From the NCBI RefSeq assembly GCF_006351925.1, contig NZ_CP040924.1, positions 2,299,860-2,363,859 of the forward strand: a DNA stretch of 64,000 nt, in the 5' to 3' direction. This document shows, one piece after another, positions 43,353 through 52,538 of the stretch. Under the pieces are notes generated by a model. The model worked only from the letters and a program-made list of their open reading frames with translations, made no database searches and was not told where the DNA came from. Made by a program: the position numbers and the translations under genes. This DNA is from Clostridium thermarum. Lineage in GTDB: Bacteria > Bacillota > Clostridia > Clostridiales > Clostridiaceae. Within the stretch, counting starts at the first letter, position 1. The number at the start of each line of letters is the position of its first letter.

Positions 43353-44946
43353 TTCCCATATTCAAAAATGTTCTGTATTCTGTTGGCGTCATTCCGGTTA
43401 CCTTTTTAAAGGTTTTGCAGTAATAGTTGGGGTCATTATAGCCGATCTTTTGGCAAATTTCCTTTATACTTAAGTTTGGATTTGCCAAGAGTTTCATTGA
43501 CTTTTCTAATCTCAATTCTGTTAAATAATCGGTAAAACTTTTCCCCATCTCGTCCTTAAATATCTTGCTAAAATAGTGATAGCTTAAGTTTACACTTTTA
43601 GCCACATCATTTAAGGAGATATCATTAGCATAATTCCTGTTAACATACTCTATTATAGCGGGAATAATACCTTCCTCATCGCTTTTCTTTTGCTTTTGAA
43701 TTTCGAGACCTAAATCAGAAAGATAAGCTTTAAACTGTACCCTTAACTCATCGATGCCATTAATTTTTAAGATATTTAATACATAGGTATTTTTTAGCTT
43801 GTCTAACTCATTCAGTTTATATGGTAGTGTTTTTTCTGCAAGAAATATTAAATCTATTAGCTTGGACTTAATTTTGTCAATATCCTCTCCATGAGCATTG
43901 ATCATCCAAACAAATATTTCCTCAAAGACTTCCTTTGCTTCCTTTATATTTGCAGTAAGAAGGGAATTTGAAAATACACTTTCCTTGTGGATAGGATAGC
44001 TTTCTATGTCTCCTGCTGAAGAATCAGCATCTTCAATATGAGTAACTGTTTGATCGTTTGTCTTAGAAGCTGCTATATATGCCTCACTGCAGGACTTTAC
44101 AAAATTTTCTATATCGTATTTTCTGCCAATACCTATATGATATTTTATAGTTGTCAAGCCTTTAAGCTTTTCAGTAACTCTCTTACCAATGTCAATGGAT
44201 TTCATCCTAATGAATTCATCAGGCTCCTCTTCATCGGCGGGCACATATACAATAATTCTGTCTGATACCGGACTTCCTATAAGGCATGGACAGATTGATT
44301 TAAATTTAGCCGTGAAAACTTCCATAAAGTTTTGCTTTTGTTGATTCAACTTTAAGTTATCTTCCTTATTTTTATTCTCAGCATCATGAAATAGAACCGT
44401 CATAGCATATCCATGTTTTAAATCCATTGCAAAGATGCTTTCATAAAACTCCATCTCCTTTGACATACCTGTGCCAAACAGCTTGTCCGATATAAATTGT
44501 GCTTCCAATGATGGAATTAACTTATTCATTCTCTCCCTAAGTTCAATTTCTCTTATCAAATTAGCACGCTTTTTATATATTTCAGCACTAATATTGTTAA
44601 TGGTTTCTATGAGTTTATTTTTATTTATTGGTTTTAAAAGATATTCAAAAACACCTAAATTTAAAGCCTCTTTTGCATAGTCAAAGTACTCGTAAGCTGT
44701 AAGGATAACAAAAACCGTATCACTATTAACCTGCTTTATTTGTCTTATTGCTTCAATACCATCAATACCAGGCATATGGATATCGATAAAAACTATATCC
44801 GGTTTTAGTCCCAAAGCCTTCTCTATAGCCTCTCTACCGGAACTGGCAGTGCCGACTATATCTATATCTTTTATGTTTTTTGATATAATCATCTTTAAGG
44901 ATTCTAAAACTAGATATTCATCGTCTGCTATTAACATTTTTAACAT
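43336..44946 (-). CDS. YesN/AraC-family response regulator
   Basis: 536 residues: receiver domain (1-125) with Asp55 in FIDIHMPGIDGIEAI and Lys in EYLLKPINKNK, a long central region (about 130-420), and an AraC/XylS double helix-turn-helix at the C-terminus (ISLNDVAKSVNLSYHYFSKIF, DEMGKSFTDYLTELRLEKS, IGYNDPNYYCKTFKKVTG). It should be phosphorylated by the kinase encoded 15 bases upstream and activate the sugar importer at 42069. Between kinase and binding-sensor genes on the minus strand. Confidence 0.93.
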   Translation of the reverse strand: MLKMLIADDEYLVLESLKMIISKNIKDIDIVGTASSGREAIEKALGLKPDIVFIDIHMPGIDGIEAIRQIKQVNSDTVFVILTAYEYFDYAKEALNLGVFEYLLKPINKNKLIETINNISAEIYKKRANLIREIELRERMNKLIPSLEAQFISDKLFGTGMSKEMEFYESIFAMDLKHGYAMTVLFHDAENKNKEDNLKLNQQKQNFMEVFTAKFKSICPCLIGSPVSDRIIVYVPADEEEPDEFIRMKSIDIGKRVTEKLKGLTTIKYHIGIGRKYDIENFVKSCSEAYIAASKTNDQTVTHIEDADSSAGDIESYPIHKESVFSNSLLTANIKEAKEVFEEIFVWMINAHGEDIDKIKSKLIDLIFLAEKTLPYKLNELDKLKNTYVLNILKINGIDELRVQFKAYLSDLGLEIQKQKKSDEEGIIPAIIEYVNRNYANDISLNDVAKSVNLSYHYFSKIFKDEMGKSFTDYLTELRLEKSMKLLANPNLSIKEICQKIGYNDPNYYCKTFKKVTGMTPTEYRTFLNMGSERID

Positions 44947-44961
44947 ACTATCCGCCTCCTT

Positions 44962-46464
44962 TTATTGAGGATTTACTATTTGAGGTAATATTAAGGTCAC
45001 CTTGGTGCCTTGTCCAATCTCGCTTTCTATATTCACCAACTTCTGCTTATCCGCAATATTGAAAAGGTACTGTAATCTCTGTATAACATTATTTATTCCT
45101 ATGCCATTAACATGTTTTTGAAATGTAACTTCTTCCTGTTCTGATCCCAGTATACCTTGTATACACGCTGAGTCCATGCCCTTGCCGTTATCTATAATCT
45201 CGATGTGAACTGAGTCACCAGAATTTTTAACATTCATATGAATTTCCCCGTTTCTCTCTAAATCCTGCAAGCCGTGAATGTATGCATTTTCAACGATGGG
45301 TTGTATGGTAATCCTTGGTATCTTCACATCCAGAGTGCTTTCATCTATGTTACTGTAAAAGGTTATTCTGCTTCCAAAGCGTATTTTTAGAACCTGCATA
45401 TAGTTCTTTACATATTCAATTTCCTCTCTCAAGGTCACCAGCTCTTCTATATTTTTCAAATTATATCTGAAAAGCTGGGCTATATTTTCCATGAACTCAG
45501 AGGATTTATCCGCCCCCTCTATCATTGCCAGCTGCGATGCCGCATTTAGAGTATTGAAGAGAAAATGCGGGTTAATTTGTGATTGAAGGAACTTTAGCTC
45601 TGCCTCCTTCAGCAAACTTTTCATTTTCAAATTATTCAGTTCTTGCTCCTTAAGCCTTTTTTCTACTTCTGCATGTTCCTTTAATTCATCTATATAATTC
45701 CTAATACTTTTTGCCATCTTAATAAAGGCACTGGCTAAAATGTCAGTTTCATCCCCGGTGTGGGTTTGTGTCAGCTCTATATCAAAATCTCCTACAGAAA
45801 TTTTCTCTGCTGAATGTGAGAGCTGTGCCAAAGGCTTTGTTAGTCGATATGTTGATATTATCGCTATAAAAAGGTTTACAAGTATGGTGGCAATTATTAT
45901 GAGTACATTGAAGTAGCTCATAAATTCCATCTTTTTATTTATACTTTCAGCCTTCTCAGACCCGCTCTTTAGTTTGATATCTAAAAGCTTAGTATCATAT
46001 AACTTAATATAATCACTGATTTCTTGGGTTCTATTAAAGTGAGCTATATACTTACTGCTTATTCTTCCACGCTTTGCCTGAATGGCCTTATCACTTTCAG
46101 ACATTAGCTCATCCAGCATATAGCCTATGTCTTTAAGCACTAATTTTTCATAGTCATAGTCCAAAGTTTTAGGTATCTGCCTAGTTATTTCATTTAGATG
46201 ATTGCTGCAGTTGTAATAACTTGTTAAGCTATCAGAAGAGGGTGTGGTCAAATATTTCTCAAGGGCAGTCATCATTTCATTAACGGTTTCCTTCAGATTG
46301 TTTAAGTACACATAGTCAGTTATTAGATAGTTAGTGTTTTTTAATACTGTTTTAGCATTATAAAAGGAATAAACACTTGTTACACTCAATAATGCTATAG
46401 TCAGAAGAAAGTACATAATCAGTTTTTTTCTTATACCAAAAAACTTAAATATATCACGATTCAT
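44962..46464 (-). CDS. LytS/YesM-type sensor histidine kinase
   Basis: 500 residues. Two membrane helices (about 14-34 and 180-203) bracket a helical extracytoplasmic domain; a HAMP linker follows (about 205-258), then the His_kinase domain with SQINPHFLFNTLNAASQL (phospho-acceptor His) and a HATPase with ITIQPIVENAYIHGL and DNGKGMDSACIQG. The input domain alone shows no sugar-binding fold, consistent with signalling through the anchored binding proteins encoded on both sides. It lies 28 bases after one of these and 15 before the regulator. Confidence 0.92.
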   Translation of the reverse strand: MNRDIFKFFGIRKKLIMYFLLTIALLSVTSVYSFYNAKTVLKNTNYLITDYVYLNNLKETVNEMMTALEKYLTTPSSDSLTSYYNCSNHLNEITRQIPKTLDYDYEKLVLKDIGYMLDELMSESDKAIQAKRGRISSKYIAHFNRTQEISDYIKLYDTKLLDIKLKSGSEKAESINKKMEFMSYFNVLIIIATILVNLFIAIISTYRLTKPLAQLSHSAEKISVGDFDIELTQTHTGDETDILASAFIKMAKSIRNYIDELKEHAEVEKRLKEQELNNLKMKSLLKEAELKFLQSQINPHFLFNTLNAASQLAMIEGADKSSEFMENIAQLFRYNLKNIEELVTLREEIEYVKNYMQVLKIRFGSRITFYSNIDESTLDVKIPRITIQPIVENAYIHGLQDLERNGEIHMNVKNSGDSVHIEIIDNGKGMDSACIQGILGSEQEEVTFQKHVNGIGINNVIQRLQYLFNIADKQKLVNIESEIGQGTKVTLILPQIVNPQ

Positions 46465-46492
46465 ACTTCAATCACCTGCCTTATATACCTCC

Positions 46493-47497
46493 TTATTTTT
46501 CCTCATCTATCCTTATAAACTTGTCAAGATTTTCCTTTGAAATTACTTTTACTTCCGTATCGATAAAAGTAGGAACTGACTTACCGTTTTTTATGTCCAC
46601 CATTGTTTTCAAGCTTTCATAGCCCATCTTATATGGATTACTGGCTACTGTTCCAAAAATTATTTCCTTATCTATGTAGCGTAATATTTCATCAGAACCG
46701 CCATAACCCACTAAGACAATATCTCCAACCATGTTTCTGTCAACAATAAACTGGGCACACCCTAAGGTATCTGCGGAACTTACAGTAAATATGGCATTTA
46801 TATTATCCTCTGAATCGATGATTTTTTGTGTTATTTCTTCTGCACTCAAAATTCCCATTTTTGAAGTATAAGTTTTTATAATTTTCATATCTGGATAGTC
46901 CCTCAGAGCGCTTATAAATCCATTCATCTTCAAGTTATGTTCCATTGACCCCTGATTTAAATCGTTACTTGATATTATTGCTATGTTGGCTTTTCCTCCT
47001 GTAGCCTCTACAATCAGCTTGGCCGCTTCTCTTCCGATTATAAAACTGTTTGTGCCTACAAAGGCATTTCTTTTACTTTCGCTGTCATCATTTTCAAAGG
47101 TTATTACAGGTATTTGTCTATCATAGGCCTTATTTATGGTTTCCGTAAAATCTATTGCATTTGAAACATGAGTAATAATGCCATCTACCCTTGAAATAGT
47201 AGCTATGTCTAAATATTTTATTTCTTCCATCGGGTCATTAAAACGTGGAGCATAAACCTCTACCACCACATCGTTATCTTTTGCGGAAATTTCAACCCCT
47301 CTTATTACTTCGTTCCAAAATGGATCTACATAATTTTGAGCTATAAAATAAAAATGATATTTTGGCTTGGAAACCGGCAGCTTAATATCTTCGGTCCGCA
47401 GCCAATATAGTGTAAGACTTGCAAGTAAAATCAGTACTAGTAATATTGAGATGGCATGTTTATATAAAAACCCAACTGAATTTCTAATTATATTCAT
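46493..47497 (-). CDS. Second membrane-anchored sugar-binding protein (RbsB/LacI-like)
   Basis: 334 residues with an N-terminal membrane helix (about 15-32) and no lipobox, then a class I binding domain: FYFIAQNYVDPFWNEVIRGV, VDGIITHVSNAIDF, IPVITFENDDSESKRNAFVG and IVLVGYGGSDEILRYI. It is a different subgroup from the ChvE-like proteins. First gene of the sensor operon, so it probably acts as a sensory rather than transport receptor for the kinase downstream, giving two candidate sugar inputs. The ligand is unknown. Confidence 0.85.
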   Translation of the reverse strand: MNIIRNSVGFLYKHAISILLVLILLASLTLYWLRTEDIKLPVSKPKYHFYFIAQNYVDPFWNEVIRGVEISAKDNDVVVEVYAPRFNDPMEEIKYLDIATISRVDGIITHVSNAIDFTETINKAYDRQIPVITFENDDSESKRNAFVGTNSFIIGREAAKLIVEATGGKANIAIISSNDLNQGSMEHNLKMNGFISALRDYPDMKIIKTYTSKMGILSAEEITQKIIDSEDNINAIFTVSSADTLGCAQFIVDRNMVGDIVLVGYGGSDEILRYIDKEIIFGTVASNPYKMGYESLKTMVDIKNGKSVPTFIDTEVKVISKENLDKFIRIDEEK

Positions 47498-47673
47498 TTT
47501 ATAATTTGTCCCCCAACAGTTTTTATGACAAAAAATACTATATTTATAAAAATTATATCATCAAATGCAGCCTCTGTAAAATCATATTTCCCTTGCCTTT
47601 AATCTTATTAATCACTTGAAAAATATTCCTATATATTGTATTCTTAAAAATTATAAAGTATGGGAGTGATGTT

Positions 47674-48360
47674 ATGGCTAAGAGAGATAAGCTGCTGGCT
47701 GAGTCCGTTGCAGATGATATTCTTGCAATGATTACTATAGACAAAAGATTTGCACCGGGAGATAAGCTGCCTAATGAAAATGAGTTGTCAGCTGAGCTTC
47801 GCATAAGCAGAACCACCTTGCGAGAAGCAATCCGTATATTAGCTGCTCATAATATTTTAGAAATTAAGCGCGGTAAAGGCACCTATATTTCAGAAAATAT
47901 AGACCTTGACGAAGATTTTAATCTTAGTGGCTTTTCCAATATAAGACTCAATATAAAGGACTTATTTGAAATGAGGCTCATTTTCGAGCCCAAAATAGCC
48001 TACTATGCAGCTAAACGCGCTACTGATAAGGAGTTAGAACGGATACTTTACTACGGAAATCTGGAAGAGAAAAAGATTCTAAACAATGAAGACCGTACAG
48101 AGGTAGAGCAGGCCTTCCATAACTCTATTGCAAAGGCTACCCATAATGAATTTATGAATAAGCTTATGCCAATTATTTATAAGGCCATTTATAAGGGAGT
48201 AATTTTATCAGACGAAAACCCTATGATGATACAGGAAACCATTGAGGATCACAGGATGATTATGGAGTTCCTTGCAAACCGTGATGCAATAGGTGCTGAA
48301 ACTGCAATGAAACTACACATCATCCATGCTATGAGAGGCCTGGGTATTGATAATGATTAA
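47674..48360 (+). CDS. GntR/FadR-family transcriptional regulator (FCD type)
   Basis: 228 residues: an N-terminal winged helix (about 8-75) with FAPGDKLPNENELSAELRIS, RTTLREAIRIL and KRGKGTYIS, and a helical FCD ligand domain (about 90-220) with LFEMRLIFEPKIAYYAAKRA and the metal-binding histidines FHNSIAKATHN and MKLHIIHAM. Members sense organic acids or sugar acids. GGGAGTG precedes the ATG. It is followed by ilvD-like dehydratase after 144 bases that include a separate promoter, so it may repress that gene. Confidence 0.9.
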   Translation: MAKRDKLLAESVADDILAMITIDKRFAPGDKLPNENELSAELRISRTTLREAIRILAAHNILEIKRGKGTYISENIDLDEDFNLSGFSNIRLNIKDLFEMRLIFEPKIAYYAAKRATDKELERILYYGNLEEKKILNNEDRTEVEQAFHNSIAKATHNEFMNKLMPIIYKAIYKGVILSDENPMMIQETIEDHRMIMEFLANRDAIGAETAMKLHIIHAMRGLGIDND

Positions 48361-48397
48361 TTACAGCCAATAGACAATTGGATAGGAAAACAGTATA

Positions 48398-48426
48398 TTG
48401 ACAACAGACATCATACAACATACAAT
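48398..48426 (+). promoter_or_regulatory. Promoter of the ilvD-like gene
   Basis: TTGACA (48398-48403), 17-base spacer, TACAAT (48421-48426). The spacer and following bases contain repeated ATACAA/ACAACA units (CATCATACAACATACAATAT) that could be a regulator site. Confidence 0.7.
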
Positions 48427-48504
48427 ATTGTTAGACAACTCAAAATATTCTTGACAAGTTATCATATCAATTATTTTAAAAATATATAAAGAGGTGGGCT
48501 ATTT

Positions 48505-50181
48505 ATGAGAAGTGATTCAATTAAAAAAGGAAGCAAGAGTGCACCACATCGTTCACTGTTGAATGCTTTGGGGCTGACTAGGGAGGAAATGGAGCGACCG
48601 CTGATAGGTATCGTAAGTTCACAAAATGATATTGTACCCGGTCATATAAACTTGGATAAGATTGTGGAAGCTGTTAAAATGGGGGTTGCCATGGCCGGCG
48701 GTACTCCTATAGTCTTTCCTGCTATTGCTGTCTGTGACGGTATTGCTATGGGGCACTTAGGTATGAAGTATTCTCTGATCACCAGAGAGTTAATTGCTGA
48801 TTCCACAGAAGCCATGGCCTTGGCTCATGCTTTTGATGCTCTTGTAATGGTTCCAAACTGTGATAAAAACGTTCCTGGTTTGTTAATGGCAGCTGCCAGA
48901 GTAAACATTCCTACAATTTTTGTCAGTGGTGGACCAATGCTGGCCGGAAAAGTAGATGGCTGCAAGACAAGCTTATCAAGTATGTTTGAGGCTGTTGGTG
49001 CTTACAATGCCGGTAAAATTACTGATGAGAAGTTGGAAGAGTTCGAAAATAAAGTTTGTCCAACTTGTGGTTCCTGCTCGGGCATGTATACTGCTAACAG
49101 TATGAATTGTTTGACAGAGGTTTTGGGAATGGCCTTAAAGGGAAACGGAACAATTCCTGCGGTTTACTCTGAGAGAATAAAACTTGCCAAACAAACTGGA
49201 ATGAAGATTATGGAGCTGCTTGAAAAAGACATAAAACCAAGAGATATTATGACCTTGGATGCCTTCAAAAATGCATTGACAATGGACATGGCTCTTGGCT
49301 GCAGTACAAACAGTATGCTGCATTTACCTGCCATTGCCCATGAAGCAGGTATAGAGCTAAACATAGATTTGGCCAACGAAATCAGTGCAAAAACTCCAAA
49401 TCTCTGCCATCTGGCACCAGCAGGTAACACCTACATGGAGGATTTAAATGAAGCCGGTGGCATATATGCAGTTATGAAAGAAATAGACAAGCTTGGCCTC
49501 CTAAAGACAGATTTAATCACCTGCACCGGGAAAACTGTTGCAGAAAATATAAAGGGCTGCTATAACCAGAATCCTGAAGTTATAAGACCTGCAGAAAATC
49601 CTTACAGCCAAACAGGCGGTATTGCAGTGCTCAGAGGTAACCTTGCTCCAGATTCCTGCGTAGTTAAGCGTTCTGCAGTAGTTCCGGAAATGTTAAAGCA
49701 TCGAGGTCCTGCTAGAGTATTTGACTGTGAAGAAGATGCCCTTGAGGCTATAAATTCTGGTAAAATTGTGGATGGAGATGTTGTAGTAATCAGATACGAA
49801 GGTCCAAAGGGTGGTCCCGGTATGAGAGAGATGCTTAACCCCACTTCTGCAATTGCAGGAAGAGGGTTGGGAAGCACTGTTGCCCTTATAACTGACGGCC
49901 GCTTCAGTGGTGCCAGCAGAGGGGCATCCATAGGACATGTTTCACCTGAAGCAGCAGTAGGCGGCAACATTGCACTTGTTGAAGAAGGAGATATAATTGA
50001 AATAGATATCGATGCCAACACCATTAATTTCCTTGTAAGTGACGAAGAGTTGAAAAGAAGAAGAGCCAACTGGAAGCCAAGACCGCCAAAGATCACTTCC
50101 GGCGCCCTTGCCAGATATGCGGCTTTAGTAACCTCAGGTAACAGAGGGGCTATACTTGAACTACCAAAAAACTGCGTTTAG
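48505..50181 (+). CDS. ilvD: Dihydroxy-acid dehydratase (IlvD/Edd family)
   Basis: 558 residues, the length of clostridial IlvD, which converts dihydroxy-acids to 2-keto acids in valine and isoleucine synthesis using an Fe-S cluster. Cluster cysteines are in [20 protein letters not shown] and [19 protein letters not shown]; the C-terminal [10 protein letters not shown]-like segment is present as [28 protein letters not shown] precedes the ATG. The lone position beside a FadR-type regulator, away from other ilv genes, leaves open a sugar-acid dehydratase role (same superfamily), but the sequence looks most like IlvD. Confidence 0.87.
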   Translation: MRSDSIKKGSKSAPHRSLLNALGLTREEMERPLIGIVSSQNDIVPGHINLDKIVEAVKMGVAMAGGTPIVFPAIAVCDGIAMGHLGMKYSLITRELIADSTEAMALAHAFDALVMVPNCDKNVPGLLMAAARVNIPTIFVSGGPMLAGKVDGCKTSLSSMFEAVGAYNAGKITDEKLEEFENKVCPTCGSCSGMYTANSMNCLTEVLGMALKGNGTIPAVYSERIKLAKQTGMKIMELLEKDIKPRDIMTLDAFKNALTMDMALGCSTNSMLHLPAIAHEAGIELNIDLANEISAKTPNLCHLAPAGNTYMEDLNEAGGIYAVMKEIDKLGLLKTDLITCTGKTVAENIKGCYNQNPEVIRPAENPYSQTGGIAVLRGNLAPDSCVVKRSAVVPEMLKHRGPARVFDCEEDALEAINSGKIVDGDVVVIRYEGPKGGPGMREMLNPTSAIAGRGLGSTVALITDGRFSGASRGASIGHVSPEAAVGGNIALVEEGDIIEIDIDANTINFLVSDEELKRRRANWKPRPPKITSGALARYAALVTSGNRGAILELPKNCV

Positions 50182-50192
50182 CGCAGTTTTTT
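50166..50192 (+). terminator. Terminator of the ilvD-like gene
   Basis: AAAAAACTGCG pairs with CGCAGTTTTTT over a five-base loop; the stem overlaps the last codons and stop. Confidence 0.88.
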
Positions 50193-50215
50193 AACATAAG
50201 AATTAAATTATAATT

Positions 50216-50974
50216 TTAGTTGTCTGAAGCCTTAAACAGCACAATAGGCACAATTATTATCCCCAGTATATAAGCACTCACCATTTCCATCATAGTGAGC
50301 AGATACATTATATTGCCTACTGGGTGCATATCACCGTAGCCTACTGTGAAAAAAGTTGTGGCGCTAAACCATAGGCAATCGGAAAAAGCTTTGGAGGATC
50401 TGTAATAATAGCTGATGGGGTCTTTTAGAAAATTGCCATCGAAGATACCATAATACAAGCTTGAGGGATAATTATGTATCATGTAGTATAAAACTGCATT
50501 CACGAATATTATTAACAGAACCATGGCTATAACAGCCAATATTATTTTTATGATTGTGGCTCTTGCAATTTTTCTGCTTACTACTGATAGGTAATTATTA
50601 AATGACAGACTGAAGAGGATAACTACTGCATATACTACAGAAATATATACAATTGGTATTATTTCTATAGTATGAATCCCTGCGTGAGGATGATATTCCA
50701 AGACTCTGACCAGTATGAAAACAGATAGCAAGATATTAATTATGTTCATGGCTGTAATAAGACCAAAACTTTTAAATTCTTTTTTCTTAATATTCTTGTT
50801 ATAGTACCGGTAAGATGTCATAAGCAATACAGCCATACTTATATAAAATAGTATGTAGCTTTCTATAATATGTATAATTATTGTGCAAATCAGGTTCATA
50901 GCAATACCACTTATGATATTAATGTCCATGGAATATACCAAGTACATTAGTAATATAGCTATGGTTATAATCAT
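50216..50974 (-). CDS. Two-pore-type potassium channel protein
   Basis: 252 residues, about five to six membrane helices. The C-terminal pair brackets the selectivity filter ATTFFTVGYGDMHPVG (about 210-225), the TVGYGD potassium signature. No cytoplasmic RCK/TrkA domain follows, and the first four helices lack the charged S4 pattern of voltage sensors. It should let potassium cross the membrane passively. No convincing ribosome site lies close to the ATG; GGGGG is about 30 bases upstream, next to a hairpin (AAGGCAG/CTGCCTT) in the leader. Confidence 0.85.
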   Translation of the reverse strand: MIITIAILLMYLVYSMDINIISGIAMNLICTIIIHIIESYILFYISMAVLLMTSYRYYNKNIKKKEFKSFGLITAMNIINILLSVFILVRVLEYHPHAGIHTIEIIPIVYISVVYAVVILFSLSFNNYLSVVSRKIARATIIKIILAVIAMVLLIIFVNAVLYYMIHNYPSSLYYGIFDGNFLKDPISYYYRSSKAFSDCLWFSATTFFTVGYGDMHPVGNIMYLLTMMEMVSAYILGIIIVPIVLFKASDN

Positions 50975-51243
50975 AACATTATAAGCGGTAACAATAATAA
51001 AATACCCCCTTAACTTAAGGCAGCCTTACTTATGGTCTGCCTTTCCCATTACAGTATAATATATAATCAGAAGGTTTATCTTATGATTATATATTCCCAT
51101 TATTTAACTTCATCACTTTATAGCCATACTATAATTCTACTATTCCTATCAAATTAACTTTTGTATATTTCTCAGATTTTTATAATAATACTAATTTAAC
51201 TTTTCATATAAAATTTCCCTTGTTGACAGTGAAGCACTCATTA

Positions 51244-51282
51244 AATAGCAAAAAGGGGTCCTATTTAGACTCCTTTTGCTTA
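51244..51282 (-). terminator. Terminator of the GH30/MFS operon
   Basis: AGCAAAAGGAGTC and GACCCCTTTTTGCT pair imperfectly across the stop codon of the MFS gene on the minus strand. Confidence 0.65.
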
Positions 51283-52463
51283 GTTTCCCCTTTTTTGAAG
51301 GTTAGTATCAAATACATAAAGAATATTGTACTGCTTAGCAGTGGTAATACAATCCTAATAGCAATTCTCATATCAAAATATAAGTTAAGTGCTAAGAAGA
51401 TCAGTAAGCTTATTACCCTTCCAAAAACAACCGGTACTTCCAAGGCCGACATGTAATCCCCAACATTGCCTTTGCCTTGAGATGTTTTATCAATTAATTC
51501 ATAAATAATGCTGTTAAATGGAATAGTCCAAAGGCAAGTAAACAGAGCGTTCAACAATGAATTTGCAACAACTCCGATAAAATTAGACCAAATAACCAAT
51601 ATTAACGTTGAACAAAAGATAATTAATGCTCCTATTCGAAATATTTTCTTTTGGTTCTTTTTGTTTAAGAAACGTCCTATTATATATGTAGCTCCGATGC
51701 TTAAAATAGATGTAACGGTAGTTAATTTCCCCATGTTAAGTTCATTTTGAAATATCATGTATACCAATAGTCCAAGCAACAGGCCAAAGGACCCATCCCT
51801 AAAGCCCATAAGAAATTTAGCCGCCATCAATTTCTTCCAGGCCTTATCTTTTTTTGATAGCAGTATTTTTACCACCTTGTATTCACCAAATTCTTTGATT
51901 TGAGTTAGGCAATATGACAGTAGTACCGCTGCCAGAAAAAGTATGAAACTTATGAAAAAAACCACATAATATCCCTGCAGTTTTTCCTTTGATACAATTA
52001 TGTATCCAGAAATCACAGGTGCTATGGTACTCATTATTGCTGCCAAGGCCCCGGATACCCCAAAATAATAGGGACGATTTGAGCTATTTGTATAGTGATA
52101 AATCAAGGTATTTATTCCGTAGTAGTAAAAACCCACAGCACCACCGGATAGTACGCCCAAGTAAACAATATAATCACTGGTTTTTTCTCGAAGCAACAAT
52201 ATAGCAATATAAAATAGCAGATTAAAAAGTATTCCGAGTCTTATACAACTGGTTATACCTGACTTTCTTGATATAAAACCTGCTGAGATAAACATAAGTA
52301 CTATTGTTATGCTGGATAGAATATTTTGAAATACTATATATTTCACATCTGAAGTTAATCTCCACATATATACATTTACAAAGGTAGCTGACAGTGCCGT
52401 GGATAGAGTAAATAAAGCTTGAACAAATATAAAAATGACAGCATCTTTACCTAGCTTTCTCAT
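51261..52463 (-). CDS. Major facilitator superfamily transporter
   Basis: 400 residues with about 12 hydrophobic helices and an MFS layout; the loop after helix 2 (ISAGFISRKSGITSCIRLG) is the degenerate family A-motif. The N-terminal region resembles the YqgE-like MFS group. It follows the GH30 gene by 75 bases on the same strand, which suggests that it imports the glycoside that this enzyme cuts inside the cell. No specific substrate motif can be recognised. Confidence 0.78.
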   Translation of the reverse strand: MRKLGKDAVIFIFVQALFTLSTALSATFVNVYMWRLTSDVKYIVFQNILSSITIVLMFISAGFISRKSGITSCIRLGILFNLLFYIAILLLREKTSDYIVYLGVLSGGAVGFYYYGINTLIYHYTNSSNRPYYFGVSGALAAIMSTIAPVISGYIIVSKEKLQGYYVVFFISFILFLAAVLLSYCLTQIKEFGEYKVVKILLSKKDKAWKKLMAAKFLMGFRDGSFGLLLGLLVYMIFQNELNMGKLTTVTSILSIGATYIIGRFLNKKNQKKIFRIGALIIFCSTLILVIWSNFIGVVANSLLNALFTCLWTIPFNSIIYELIDKTSQGKGNVGDYMSALEVPVVFGRVISLLIFLALNLYFDMRIAIRIVLPLLSSTIFFMYLILTFKKGETKQKESK

Positions 52464-52538
52464 TCTATTTTCCTTTCACTTATTAATAGTAAAAACTTCA
52501 TAATGCCCTTCACCACATTATGAAGTCTTGTTAAATTA

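Noticed and set aside
50975-51260. Possible c-di-AMP (ydaO) riboswitch ahead of the potassium channel
   Set aside because: A single small hairpin and a G-run are present, but the conserved ydaO core motifs were not found.
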